DNA of 42,668 nt from Proteobacteria bacterium UBA1844 (GCA_002338615.1 DDIS01000204.1:1713-44380); one strand, 5' to 3'; positions 8,884 through 16,828 are shown, counted from the stretch's first letter. Numbers and translations: made by a program. The notes: generated by a model from the sequence alone, not told the origin.

Positions 8884-8994
8884 CTACCCGCTGTAACTCC
8901 GGCCAAGAAGGAGCACACGCAGAAAACGCAGCAGCTCGCCACGAATGGCGAAAGTTGAAATCTGTAATTTCACGCGGAACATGCGCCGCATCAT
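8884..8994 (-). CDS. Leucine leader peptide of the ilvC-leuACDB operon
   Basis: A 36-codon open frame, too short for usual ORF cut-offs. It starts ATG ATG CGG and ends TAG. Residues 21-30 read LLRFLRVLLL, and Leu10 makes seven leucines in all, in TTA, CTG, CTC and CTT codons. AAGG stands 8 nt before the first ATG. The terminator 26 nt downstream and the identity of the following genes make this the sensing peptide of a leucine attenuator: ribosomes stalled at the Leu codons would allow readthrough. A promoter-like pair overlaps the first two ATG codons. If that is the true promoter, translation would begin at the ATG at 8982, giving 32 residues from a nearly leaderless mRNA. Confidence 0.8.
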   Translation of the reverse strand: MMRRMFRVKLQISTFAIRGELLRFLRVLLLGRSYSG

Positions 8995-9018
8995 GTTGCA
9001 AGCCTTGAATGATGTCAA
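8990..9018 (-). promoter_or_regulatory. Candidate promoter of the ilvC-leu operon
   Basis: On the minus strand TTGACA (9018-9013), a perfect -35 box, is followed after 17 nt by CATGAT (8995-8990), a 4/6 -10 box. The start would be at about 8983, next to the third Met codon of the leader. If so, the first two leader ATG codons are promoter sequence, not coding. A more distant promoter is possible, but I see none as good. Confidence 0.45.
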
Positions 9019-9215
9019 CCTTCGAATTTTCAGTTACTTGTGATACTACATGCTGTCGGACTCCGGTGCTGCCAGGCATCGATTTGCCGCGTCTCAGGCG
9101 GTAGCGCAAACTTATGTTGTCCGTGGGCTGGCGATCCGATGTGACTATGCTATTCTTGGGTCCGGTACTTCTGAACCAACATAGAGACACAGACAAGAGA
9201 CAAACGGCGGGGAAT

Positions 9216-9236
9216 CCGAAACCTCAATGGTTTCGG
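9216..9236. repeat. Perfect 8-bp hairpin, 5-nt loop
   Basis: CCGAAACC (9216-9223) and GGTTTCGG (9229-9236) are perfect inverted repeats around TCAAT. No T-run follows on either strand, so it is not an ordinary terminator. It could be an operator or an RNA structure in the 5' region of the TonB operon. Confidence 0.6.
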
Positions 9237-9256
9237 CGAGCCAGTAACAAGAGCCC

Positions 9257-9298
9257 GGTACAGAGCAACCAGGTACAGAGAATAAAACGGGTACTGAG
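9257..9298. repeat. Threefold 9-nt direct repeat
   Basis: GGTACAGAG occurs at 9257-9265 and 9272-9280, and GGTACTGAG at 9290-9298, with start-to-start distances of 15 and 18 nt. Such clustered copies upstream of an operon can be binding sites for a regulator, but no protein can be assigned. Confidence 0.5.
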
Positions 9299-9484
9299 AT
9301 CAAATTGGATCTAAATTTTTCATCGCCGCGGCGAAGGTGGAGAGGGTCGCGTGCGTCAGGGGGAGCAAAAATCTTGCATCCTGCTTTATCTTGTCTGTAT
9401 GTTTTGGCTTTCTTGTCAGGCGAACACACAGTATCCCTCTCCGTAAACTATTAACAAAATTCGATCTATTCTTAAGGAGCGTTC

Positions 9485-10270
9485 ATGAAACGGTGCATAA
9501 CGAGCAGTCGGCGCATGGCCATGGCAGCAGTTGCTACATCGGTCATCACATTTTCCGGCAGCGTTTACGCCCAGTCTGTCGACCAGGTACTGCAGGCTGA
9601 CCAACGTCGTTTGACCTTGGCTCAGGAATCGCAGGAGCGTATCAACAAGGTCGTTGAAACCACGCATTCGCTGGAAGACCAATATCGGGCGGTAAACAAA
9701 GAAGCGGATGGCCTGCGGGTTTACAACCGCCTCATGGGCGCCCAGACCGACAGTCAACAAGCGACGCTTGATGACATTGCCTTGTCCATGGATCAGGTCG
9801 ATGTCATCAACCGACAAATTGTGCCGCTGATGACACGCATGATTGACGGTCTTGAGCAATCGGTGGCGCTCGACGTGCCGTTCCTGATGGAGGAACGAAC
9901 TGAGCGAATCGAGAAGCTCAAAGAGATCATGGAGCGCTCCGACGTCACCGTCGCCGAGAAATTTCGCAAGGTGATGGAGGCCTATCAGATCGAGAACGAT
10001 TATGGCACATCGTCTGAAGCGTATGAGCAAACCCTGACTTTCGAAGATGGTGATACGCGAAGCTACAGTATTTTGCGAATTGGGCGGGTAGGACTCTACT
10101 ATCAGTCCGAAGACGCAAAGATTACGGGGCGCTGGGACAACCAGGCGCGCAAGTGGGTGCCGGATGGCTCGATTCGCAATGAAATTCGCAAAGGCTTGCG
10201 CATGGCGAACGAACTCATCGCACCGGAAATAATCATCGTGCCTGTCAGCGCACCGTCGGAGGCATCGTAA
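9485..10270 (+). CDS. DUF3450 periplasmic protein of a TonB system
   Basis: A 261-residue DUF3450 family protein. A signal peptide is likely, with cleavage after VYA (residue 29), so the protein should be periplasmic. Residues about 33-130 are rich in Gln, Glu and Leu heptads (coiled coil). The C-terminal part (YSILRIGRVGLYYQSEDAKITGRWD) is the most conserved stretch of the family. Members sit at the head of TonB2-type clusters, as in Vibrio, where they are thought to assist energy transfer to outer-membrane receptors; the molecular role is not settled. AAGGAG stands 7 nt before the ATG. Its stop overlaps the next start as TAATG. Confidence 0.85.
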   Translation: MKRCITSSRRMAMAAVATSVITFSGSVYAQSVDQVLQADQRRLTLAQESQERINKVVETTHSLEDQYRAVNKEADGLRVYNRLMGAQTDSQQATLDDIALSMDQVDVINRQIVPLMTRMIDGLEQSVALDVPFLMEERTERIEKLKEIMERSDVTVAEKFRKVMEAYQIENDYGTSSEAYEQTLTFEDGDTRSYSILRIGRVGLYYQSEDAKITGRWDNQARKWVPDGSIRNEIRKGLRMANELIAPEIIIVPVSAPSEAS

Positions 10271-11625
10271 TGAAACGCTTAATTATAATTCTGGCAGCGG
10301 GCCTGCTACTTGGTACGAATATAGCCGATGCCCAGGAAACAGCCAGCAGCATGTCGGAACTGGTCAAGAAAATTCAGCAAGGCCAGGCACGTGACAATAA
10401 AGAAGCACAGCAGCGCGAAGCGCGTTTCAATCAAAATCGCGGAGAGCAGCAAAAGCTTTTGAACGATGCGAAAAATGAGCGGGCTCGACAGGAACGTGAG
10501 AGCGAACGCCTGGAACAGTTGTTCGAGGAAAACCAGGCGGAAATAGTCCTGGCTCGCGCAGCACTGGACGAGCGGCTCGGCGCATTAAAAGAGCTCTTCG
10601 GCGTGTTGCAGCAGGTGGCGGGGGACACGCAGGCCCGCTTCAGCAACTCTCTGACCAGTCTGCAGTATCCGGATCGCGGCGAATTCCTGGTTGAACTCGG
10701 CAGCAAAATGGCCAGTGCAACAGAACTTGCCTCAATTGAAGATATCGAGAAGCTCTGGTATGAGCTGCAACGCGAGGTTGCCGCGTCAGGTCAAGTGGTC
10801 CGCTTCAATCATGAGGTGACCAAGGCCAACGGCGAACAGGCCGTGGGCGAGGTGGTGCGAGTAGGCACGTTCAACGTCGTATCGGATGCCGGTTACCTGC
10901 AACTCAAGTCTGATGGCACGCTGGCGGAGCTGGCCAAGCAACCCGAGCGCCGATTGACACGAACAGTGGCCAAGCTCATGGATTCGACAGAGGGCGTCGT
11001 GGACTTCGGTCTCGACGTGACTCGTGGCGGCATACTGGGCTTGCTGGTGCAATCGAAGACGATCAAGGATCAGGTCAACGACGGTGGCATAGTCGGTTAC
11101 AGCATTATCGTGCTGGGCATATTCGGCCTGCTGATCGCCATCTGGCGCTGGATCGGACTCACAGCGGCCAGCCGCAAGGTTTCCGCGCAGCTGAAACGAG
11201 ATACGGCAAGCACAGACAACCCGCTTGGGCGTGTACTGGCCGCGTACGAGGGCAACCAGAATGCAGATACCGAAACGATCGAGTTGAAGCTTAGCGAGGC
11301 AGCGCTCAAGGAAATGCCAGGTCTGACCAAGGGTCTGTTGCTCATCAAGGTAATTTCGGTCGTTGCACCCCTGATGGGGCTGCTCGGTACGGTTACCGGT
11401 ATGATCCAGACCTTCCAGGTCATCACCCTTTACGGCGCGGGCGATCCGAAGCTGATGGCGGGTGGTATCTCACAGGCCCTGGTCACAACGGTACTCGGAC
11501 TTGTGGTCGCCATCCCGATGGTGTTGTTGCACACGGTCGTCAGCGGGCAAAGCAAGAAGATCGTCAATATTATTCAGTCTCAGAGTGCTGGCCTGGTTGC
11601 GCAGCACTCCGAACGTCACGCCTGA
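10270..11625 (+). CDS. TtpC-like ExbB/TolQ family protein with N-terminal periplasmic domain
   Basis: A 451-residue MotA/TolQ/ExbB proton-channel family protein with a long extra N-terminal part, as in TtpC of Vibrio TonB2 systems. A signal sequence ends near ADA|Q (residue 21). Residues 30-120 are a charged coiled coil. The first membrane helix of the channel part is near residue 280 (YSIIVLGIFGLLIAIW). The paired helices then follow as VVAPLMGLLGTVTGMIQTF and ALVTTVLGLVVAIPMVLL. It probably works with ExbB, the ExbDs and TonB in the inner membrane to pass proton-motive force to TonB. It overlaps the upstream gene by one base and lies 19 nt before exbB. Confidence 0.88.
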   Translation: MKRLIIILAAGLLLGTNIADAQETASSMSELVKKIQQGQARDNKEAQQREARFNQNRGEQQKLLNDAKNERARQERESERLEQLFEENQAEIVLARAALDERLGALKELFGVLQQVAGDTQARFSNSLTSLQYPDRGEFLVELGSKMASATELASIEDIEKLWYELQREVAASGQVVRFNHEVTKANGEQAVGEVVRVGTFNVVSDAGYLQLKSDGTLAELAKQPERRLTRTVAKLMDSTEGVVDFGLDVTRGGILGLLVQSKTIKDQVNDGGIVGYSIIVLGIFGLLIAIWRWIGLTAASRKVSAQLKRDTASTDNPLGRVLAAYEGNQNADTETIELKLSEAALKEMPGLTKGLLLIKVISVVAPLMGLLGTVTGMIQTFQVITLYGAGDPKLMAGGISQALVTTVLGLVVAIPMVLLHTVVSGQSKKIVNIIQSQSAGLVAQHSERHA

Positions 11626-11644
11626 TCGACGCGAGGGAGAAGCC

Positions 11645-12172
11645 ATGTTTTGGCTAACGGATGCAATTGAGGCGATTCGCGATTTCATGAGCCTGGGCGG
11701 TCCCGTGCTCAAGGCTATTGCCGTCGCGATCTTCCTTATGTGGGTCCTCATCGTTGAACGGATGCTCTTTTTCCGTTCGACGATGCGAGACCTTTCGCGT
11801 CAGATACACGATGAGTGGGAAACCAGGCCCGAACGGCGTTCCTGGAATGCACACCAGATTCGTGAGCTCGTGATTTCGCGTTTCAGTATGACGGTACATC
11901 GCGGCATAGCGATGATCCAGACTTTCGTTGCCTTGTGCCCGCTGCTGGGGCTGCTGGGCACGGTGACTGGCATGATCACGGTGTTCCAGGCACTGGCAAC
12001 GTCGGGTTCGGGCAATGTGCGCGCAATGGCGGCTGGTGTGTCCCAGGCGACCATACCGACCATGGCCGGGATGGTAGGAGCACTCTCCGGCGTGTTGTTC
12101 GTCACTCTGCTGCAACGGCGCGCCGCGCGCGAGGTCGAGTTTCTTGAAGACTCGCTCACGATGGATCACTAA
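11645..12172 (+). CDS. exbB: ExbB proton channel subunit
   Basis: A 175-residue ExbB/TolQ family protein with three membrane helices: VLKAIAVAIFLMWVLIVERM near residue 20, LCPLLGLLGTVTGMITVF near 98, and TIPTMAGMVGALSGVLFV near 135. The motif LLGTVTGM is diagnostic. The open frame runs further upstream into ttpC in another reading frame. The ATG at 11645 has GGGAG 7 nt before it and gives a normal length. It forms the proton channel with the two ExbD proteins encoded next. Confidence 0.9.
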   Translation: MFWLTDAIEAIRDFMSLGGPVLKAIAVAIFLMWVLIVERMLFFRSTMRDLSRQIHDEWETRPERRSWNAHQIRELVISRFSMTVHRGIAMIQTFVALCPLLGLLGTVTGMITVFQALATSGSGNVRAMAAGVSQATIPTMAGMVGALSGVLFVTLLQRRAAREVEFLEDSLTMDH

Positions 12173-12183
12173 GAGGGATTGCA

Positions 12184-12594
12184 ATGCGCAGAAAGGATCT
12201 TTCAACGGCTGTTGACGAGGACGAGAACGAGATTAATCTCACACCGATGCTCGATGTTGTCTTCATCATGCTGATCTTTTTTATTGTAACCGCATCGTTT
12301 ATCAAGGAAGTCGGAATCGACGTCAATCGGCCCGATGCACCGATCACCAATGTGCAGAACGAAGAAGAGAACATTTTGATCATTATCCGGCCCAATGACG
12401 AAGTCTGGATCGACAGGCGCATGATTGACCCGAAGGCCTTGCGTGCCAACATCGAACGGCTGCACGCAGAAAACCCGAAGGGCTCAGTCGTCGTGCAGGC
12501 CAACAAGGCCTCGACCAACAAGATGTTGGTTACGGTGATGGATGCGGCACGATTGGCCGGTGTCTATAATATCTCTATAGCGGACAACACCTGA
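12184..12594 (+). CDS. exbD: ExbD, first copy
   Basis: A 136-residue ExbD/TolR family protein. One membrane helix follows a short cytoplasmic tail. The proton-carrying Asp is residue 24 in NLTPMLDVVFIML. A periplasmic domain of about 90 residues ends DAARLAGVYNISIA. It is followed directly by a second ExbD with which it shares the membrane helix and flank without change over at least 24 residues. Its stop overlaps the next start as TGATG, so the two copies are translationally coupled. Confidence 0.92.
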   Translation: MRRKDLSTAVDEDENEINLTPMLDVVFIMLIFFIVTASFIKEVGIDVNRPDAPITNVQNEEENILIIIRPNDEVWIDRRMIDPKALRANIERLHAENPKGSVVVQANKASTNKMLVTVMDAARLAGVYNISIADNT

Positions 12595-13004
12595 TGAGAC
12601 GAACTCAAAATGTACTGAGCGCCGAAAAGGATGATGCCGAGATCGACCTCACGCCGATGCTGGATGTCGTGTTCATCATGCTCATCTTTTTCATTGTTAC
12701 AGCCTCGTTTATCAAGGAAGCGGGCATTGATGTCGATCGCCCGGAGGCGTTTACCCCGGATCGGATGGATGACGCGGCAATACTGGTTGCCATCAGCCCT
12801 GCCGATGAAATTTGGATTGACAAAAATGTCGTCAAACCGGCGGATGTGCGGTCGGTGCTGGAAAAACTCCATGCAGAAAATCCGAAGGGTTCAATGGTGA
12901 TTCAGGCCGACGAGGACTCGACCAACGAATTTCTTGTGATCGTCATGGAAGCTGCGAAAACGGCGGGTATTGACAATGTCGCGATATCAACACAGAACAA
13001 CTGA
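12594..13004 (+). CDS. exbD: ExbD, second copy
   Basis: A second ExbD/TolR protein of the same 136-residue length as its neighbour. It keeps Asp24 in DLTPMLDVVFIML and the shared HAENPKGS stretch in the periplasmic domain, but differs in much of that domain (RPEAFTPDRMDDAAILV). At DNA level the membrane segments differ mainly at third codon positions, so both copies look to be under purifying selection. It probably pairs with the first copy in a mixed ExbD dimer, or serves a different TonB contact. Confidence 0.92.
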   Translation: MRRTQNVLSAEKDDAEIDLTPMLDVVFIMLIFFIVTASFIKEAGIDVDRPEAFTPDRMDDAAILVAISPADEIWIDKNVVKPADVRSVLEKLHAENPKGSMVIQADEDSTNEFLVIVMEAAKTAGIDNVAISTQNN

Positions 13005-13118
13005 TTCCGTAACGGCGGGAAGCCAGGGAACCTGCCGGGTGGCTCGGCTGTCATATAAAGACGGCAGGTCTTCATCCGGCGTATTCGAAGCGACGCAGGT
13101 CGCGGGGGAGAACCAGAA

Positions 13119-13724
13119 ATGATTGCCCGTTACGCATTTTCGATCGCCATTGGCGTGGTCGTCACGCTCAGTTTGCTATTTCTCATGCAGTTGCTGATCG
13201 CCACTGGCAAAGCGGCACTGACGGAGCCACGCGATCGCGCTCAACTTGATTTCGTGCGGGTCAAGCGCAACGAAAACCTGAACATCGAGGAAGTGACACC
13301 GGAAAAGCCGCCGCCACCGCCGCAGGTACCTCCCGAGGCACCGCCACAGGAAATGGATTCCATCGACCCGAACGCACCAACGATCAATATTGCGCCGCCC
13401 AGTGTCAGCGCCGATACCGGCATCGGAGGGCCGGGGAGTATGAACATCGCCGAGGGCGATTATCTGCCGATCGTCAGGGTTGCCCCGGTGTACCCGGCAC
13501 GTGCGCTGTCCCGTGGCCTGGAGGGCTATGTTGACCTGTCGTTTACGGTGACAGAGGCCGGCACCGTAACGAATCCAGTGATCCTTTTCTCCACCAGTAG
13601 CCTGTTTGAACGAGCTGCCGAACGCGCAGTGCTCAAATTCAAATACAAGCCACGAGTCGTCGACGGCGTGCCGGTTTCCGTCCCGAATGTTAAAACCCGA
13701 ATCTCATTCAAGATCGAGGAGTGA
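13119..13724 (+). CDS. tonB: TonB energy transducer
   Basis: A 201-residue TonB. It has a membrane anchor at residues about 7-28 (SIAIGVVVTLSLLFLMQLLI), a short proline-rich linker (EKPPPPPQVPPEAPP near residue 62), and a C-terminal TonB domain from about 115 (VAPVYPARALSRGLEGYVDLSFTV) to the end. The N-terminal anchor lacks the enteric SxxxH pattern, and the linker is short, as in TonB2-type proteins. GGGGGAG precedes the ATG. A 114-nt gap separates it from exbD; I see no terminator there. Confidence 0.92.
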   Translation: MIARYAFSIAIGVVVTLSLLFLMQLLIATGKAALTEPRDRAQLDFVRVKRNENLNIEEVTPEKPPPPPQVPPEAPPQEMDSIDPNAPTINIAPPSVSADTGIGGPGSMNIAEGDYLPIVRVAPVYPARALSRGLEGYVDLSFTVTEAGTVTNPVILFSTSSLFERAAERAVLKFKYKPRVVDGVPVSVPNVKTRISFKIEE

Positions 13725-13781
13725 CATCCTGATTGGCAGAGCAACCCTGGCGGGATCTGACTGACCAAAAGGTAACCCGAT

Positions 13782-15131
13782 ATGACCATCAACTACCGAG
13801 TTAAGTTTTTAGCCAGCGTCACTTGTGCGCTGTTGATTGCGGCTGGCGCAAACGCCCAGCAACAACAGTCCGAGGAAGAAAGCAAGGCGCAGGAAACCAA
13901 GCAGGCGCAGGCCGTCAGCAAGGAAGTCTACGACCAGATTCAAAAAGCACAGGAACTTGTCGACGCCAAGGACCTCAAAGGCGCGCTCAGCCTGCTGAAT
14001 CGTCTCTTCAACCCGGATAAATTGACGGAGTACGAGCAGGCAAACGTGCTGAACTACATCGGCTTCGTCTACTACAACATGGACGACACCAAGAATGCGA
14101 TCAAGACCTACGATCGCATGATCAAGATCCCGAGCCTTGAACCTCAAATGTTGAAGCAGACGACATACACGCTCGCACAGCTCAACATGATGGAAGAAAA
14201 CTATCCCAAAACGCTCGAACTACTGGATAAGTGGTTCACGCTGGAAAGCAATCCGGCCCCCGAACCCTATATCCTCAAGGCACAGGTCCTGTACCAGTTG
14301 CAACGTTACAAGGAAATGGTGCAACCCATCGAGAAAGGCATGTCGATTGCGAAGGAACGGGAAACACCGGTGAAGGAAGACTGGTATGTACTTCTGAATT
14401 TCGCGTATTTCCAACAGGAAAACTACGCCAAGGTTCGCGATATTCAGAAAATCCTGCTGCAAAACTGGCCGAAGAAGCGCTACTGGTTCTCGCTGGCAGG
14501 CGCATACACGGAACTGGGCGAGGACGAAAACCTCGTTGCGGCCTATGACGTCGCTTACACCGACGGTTTGCTCGAGAAGGAGGCCGAGTTTGTGACGATG
14601 GCACAGCTGTATATGCAGCGTGAAGTGCCCTACAAGGCGGCCATTTTGCTTGACGAGCAAATGAAGAAGGGTGTTGTCAAAGCTGACGAGAAGAATTATC
14701 GCTTGCTGTCGCAAGCCTGGATGCTGGCACAGGAAGATGATAAGGCGATACCCGCACTGCAGGAAGCCGCCCGGCGCACCAGCGACGGTGAGCTGGATAT
14801 TCGGCTCGCGAATTCCTACCTGAATATCGGCATGTATGACGAGTGTGTTGATGCAGCCAATGAAGGCATCAGGAAGGGTGGTTTAAAGAACTCGGACAAT
14901 GCGCAGATCTCGCTGGGCATGTGCTTGTACAATTTGCGAAAATACAGCGCCTCCAAATCCGCATTTCAGCAAGCAGCCAAGGTTCAGAAGTCGCGGCGAA
15001 TGGCGAATCAGTGGATTCAGGTGATCGATGCCGAGGTCGAACGCAATCGGCAGATCGAGCTGGCTCAGGAAGCCGCACGGAAAAAGCAGCAAGAAGTGGA
15101 AGCTCGTCGCGCTAAATCCGGGCGCGTCTGA
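13782..15131 (+). CDS. TPR-repeat periplasmic protein of the TonB operon
   Basis: A 449-residue protein with a signal peptide (cleavage after ANA, residue 25) and tetratricopeptide-like repeats through most of its length. For example, LSLLNRLFNPDKLTEYEQAN and YVYYNMDDTKNAIKTYDRMI-type helices near residues 65-110, with more at 300-430. The C terminus is a charged helix (QEAARKKQQEVEARR). TPR proteins close TonB2-type operons in Vibrio and relatives, where one is required for some receptors. It probably acts as a periplasmic scaffold. AAAGG lies before the ATG, 57 nt after tonB. A strong hairpin follows the stop codon. Confidence 0.85.
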   Translation: MTINYRVKFLASVTCALLIAAGANAQQQQSEEESKAQETKQAQAVSKEVYDQIQKAQELVDAKDLKGALSLLNRLFNPDKLTEYEQANVLNYIGFVYYNMDDTKNAIKTYDRMIKIPSLEPQMLKQTTYTLAQLNMMEENYPKTLELLDKWFTLESNPAPEPYILKAQVLYQLQRYKEMVQPIEKGMSIAKERETPVKEDWYVLLNFAYFQQENYAKVRDIQKILLQNWPKKRYWFSLAGAYTELGEDENLVAAYDVAYTDGLLEKEAEFVTMAQLYMQREVPYKAAILLDEQMKKGVVKADEKNYRLLSQAWMLAQEDDKAIPALQEAARRTSDGELDIRLANSYLNIGMYDECVDAANEGIRKGGLKNSDNAQISLGMCLYNLRKYSASKSAFQQAAKVQKSRRMANQWIQVIDAEVERNRQIELAQEAARKKQQEVEARRAKSGRV

Positions 15132-15163
15132 CCGTATTTTCCTGACAAGATAATTGAGACACA

Positions 15164-15191
15164 GGGCGTTGATCGGTCGCGATCAACGCCC
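15164..15191 (+). terminator. Hairpin after the TonB operon
   Basis: GGGCGTTGATC (15164-15174) and GATCAACGCCC (15181-15191) form a perfect 11-bp stem with a 6-nt loop, 32 nt after the TPR gene. Only TT follows before AAA, so the T-tract is poor. It is probably a terminator or 3'-end stabiliser. Confidence 0.6.
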
Positions 15192-15233
15192 TTAAACTAC
15201 GCGCTTTTCATAAACGACAGGATCCGATCGCGC

Positions 15234-15554
15234 ATGCCAAAAGTTATCTACATCACGCCGGATGGCTCTCGCCACGAAACTGATGTTGACGCAGGCTACT
15301 CAATCATGGAAGGAGCCATCAACAACAACATCGAGGGCATCGTTGCCGAATGCGGTGGTGCCTGTGCCTGTGCAACCTGCCACAGCTATATTGATGCAGC
15401 CTGGATCGACAGGATTCCTGCGATGGATGATATGGAAGACTCGATGCTGGACGCTGCGTTCGAGCGCCGCGACAACAGTCGCCTGACCTGCCAGATCGAA
15501 ATGTCAGACGAACTGGATGGTATTATCGTTCACGTCGCGGACAACGACTACTGA
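15234..15554 (+). CDS. [2Fe-2S] ferredoxin, adrenodoxin type
   Basis: A 106-residue plant/vertebrate-type ferredoxin of the adrenodoxin-putidaredoxin group. The cluster ligands fit Cys40, Cys46, Cys49 and Cys86 (ECGGACACATCHSY and LTCQIEM); Cys44 is extra. Such ferredoxins pass electrons from an NAD(P)H reductase to cytochrome P450s, ring dioxygenases or cluster assembly. No isc genes, P450 or reductase gene is beside it, so its partner is unknown. The gene stands alone between a hairpin and the convergent acyl-CoA dehydrogenase. Confidence 0.92.
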   Translation: MPKVIYITPDGSRHETDVDAGYSIMEGAINNNIEGIVAECGGACACATCHSYIDAAWIDRIPAMDDMEDSMLDAAFERRDNSRLTCQIEMSDELDGIIVHVADNDY

Positions 15555-15556
15555 GC

Positions 15557-15596
15557 GCTGCCGCATATACGACGGCAGCCTCGCCGGGAACCCGGC
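15557..15596. repeat. Two tandem inverted repeats between convergent genes
   Basis: GCTGCCG (15557-15563) pairs with CGGCAGC (15573-15579), and GCCGGG (15583-15588) with CCCGGC (15591-15596) around AA. They fill the space between the ferredoxin and the convergent acyl-CoA dehydrogenase. Neither has a T-run, so a two-way terminator is possible but unproven. Confidence 0.4.
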
Positions 15597-15638
15597 TCGC
15601 CACAATCATTGCCAGCAATTTTGAGCGCCTTGCGTAAA

Positions 15639-16805
15639 CTAGCGTAAGCCGGTTTCAAGTCGCCCTATGACCATGCGCTGAATCTCGGAAGTGCCTTCAT
15701 AGATCTCGGTGATCTTGGCATCCCGAAAATAGCGTTCAAGGGGCAGCTCCTTGCTGTAGCCCATGCCACCGTGGATCTGTACAGCCTGGTGCGTAACGAA
15801 CATGCATGTTTCTGACGCAAACAGCTTTGCCATCGACGCATTCAGCGTATTCTTGCCGCCATTTTTTGCCAGCTCCCCCTTGGCCCACGCCGCTTGCAGC
15901 ACCAGCAGTCGGCTGGCCTCGATACGCGTTTTCATGTCCGCCAGCTTATTCTGGATCGACTGGAAGCTGCCAATTTCCGCGCCAAACGCCTTGCGCTCCC
16001 GGGAATACTCGAGGGCGGCTGCATAAGCGGCCTGCGCAATTCCGAGTGACTGGGCCGCGATACCGATCCTGCCGGAATCGAGCACTGTCATTGCAATTCG
16101 AAAGCCCTGGCCTTCGTCGCCTATACGATTTTCTACGGGACACTTGTAGTTACTTAATTCAATTTCACAGGTTGCTGATGCACGGATGCCAAGTTTTGGC
16201 TCATGTTTACCGCGATGGTAGCCGGATTCTTCAGCGTCGATAAGAAATGCACTGATACCGGACGAGGTACCATCTGCTTGCACGGTTTGCGCAAACAGAA
16301 TGACGTACCGAGCTACGGGACCGGATGTTATCCAGGACTTTTTCGCGTTGATCGTATAGTAGCTGCCGTCGACTGAGAGTTCCGCCCGCGAGCGCATCGC
16401 TCGCGCATCGGAACCGGACTGCGGCTCGGTTAATGCATAGGCCCCGTTTACTTTTCCGGAGGCAACCGGCGTCAAATATTTTTTCTTCTGTGCGTCGGAG
16501 CCGAACACCAGCAATGGCACGCCATACAGCGAGTTATTGACCGATACGATCGTACCGTGTGACGCATCAGCGGCGGAGATCTCGGCCATGATCAATGCAT
16601 AACTGACAGGGTCGAGCCCCGAACCACCGTACTCTTCCGGAATTTCCACCCCCATGAAGCCGAGCTCTCCTGCCGCCCGAATACTGGCCTCCGGAAACTC
16701 GCCGCTTTCATCAAACTGAGCCGCGATTGGTGCGATTTCATTTTGCGCAAACTCGCGGGCCGCCGCCTGAATGATCTGTTGTTCTTCGCTCAGTGCGAAA
16801 TCCAT
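15639..16805 (-). CDS. Acyl-CoA dehydrogenase, short-chain type
   Basis: A 388-residue FAD enzyme that makes the trans-2 double bond of short or branched acyl-CoAs and passes electrons to ETF. N-terminal domain: MDFALSEEQQIIQ. FAD/substrate motif: AYALTEPQSGSDA near residue 124. ITSGPVARY is the FAD loop, and the arginine motif is YSRERKAFG. The catalytic base fits Glu370 in EIYEGTSEIQRMVI, the position used by butyryl-CoA dehydrogenases. AGGAGG stands 5 nt before the ATG. ETF genes lie 3 kb away in the window. The exact substrate cannot be read from sequence; isovaleryl- or butyryl-CoA are both possible. Confidence 0.9.
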   Translation of the reverse strand: MDFALSEEQQIIQAAAREFAQNEIAPIAAQFDESGEFPEASIRAAGELGFMGVEIPEEYGGSGLDPVSYALIMAEISAADASHGTIVSVNNSLYGVPLLVFGSDAQKKKYLTPVASGKVNGAYALTEPQSGSDARAMRSRAELSVDGSYYTINAKKSWITSGPVARYVILFAQTVQADGTSSGISAFLIDAEESGYHRGKHEPKLGIRASATCEIELSNYKCPVENRIGDEGQGFRIAMTVLDSGRIGIAAQSLGIAQAAYAAALEYSRERKAFGAEIGSFQSIQNKLADMKTRIEASRLLVLQAAWAKGELAKNGGKNTLNASMAKLFASETCMFVTHQAVQIHGGMGYSKELPLERYFRDAKITEIYEGTSEIQRMVIGRLETGLR

Positions 16806-16828
16806 AAAACCTCCTTGAGCAGTCGGGT

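Larger units (their letters stand above)
9019..9484. other. Long non-coding region upstream of the TonB operon
   Basis: About 465 nt without a convincing gene lie between the divergent ilvC-leu leader and the DUF3450 gene. Frames that cross it lack ribosome sites and family features. It holds a perfect 8-bp hairpin (9216-9236) and three copies of a 9-nt repeat (9257-9298). AAGGAG precedes the ATG of the next gene. No clean sigma-70 promoter for the plus strand was found; TTGCAT...TATGTT near 9373-9402 is a weak candidate. Confidence 0.5.

Noticed and set aside
8873..9196. 108-codon minus-strand frame in the ilvC leader
   Set aside because: It is out of frame with the Leu-rich leader, has no recognisable domain and no ribosome site; the attenuator explains the region better.
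9114..9314. Plus-strand 66-codon frame in the same gap
   Set aside because: Low-complexity translation without family features; it stops long before the next gene.
9145..9429. Minus-strand frame in the gap before the TonB operon
   Set aside because: No ribosome site, no family resemblance, and it covers the hairpin and repeats.
13809..14147. Leucine- and valine-rich minus-strand frame inside the TPR gene
   Set aside because: A shadow of Gln/Lys/Glu-rich repeats read backwards, not a membrane protein.
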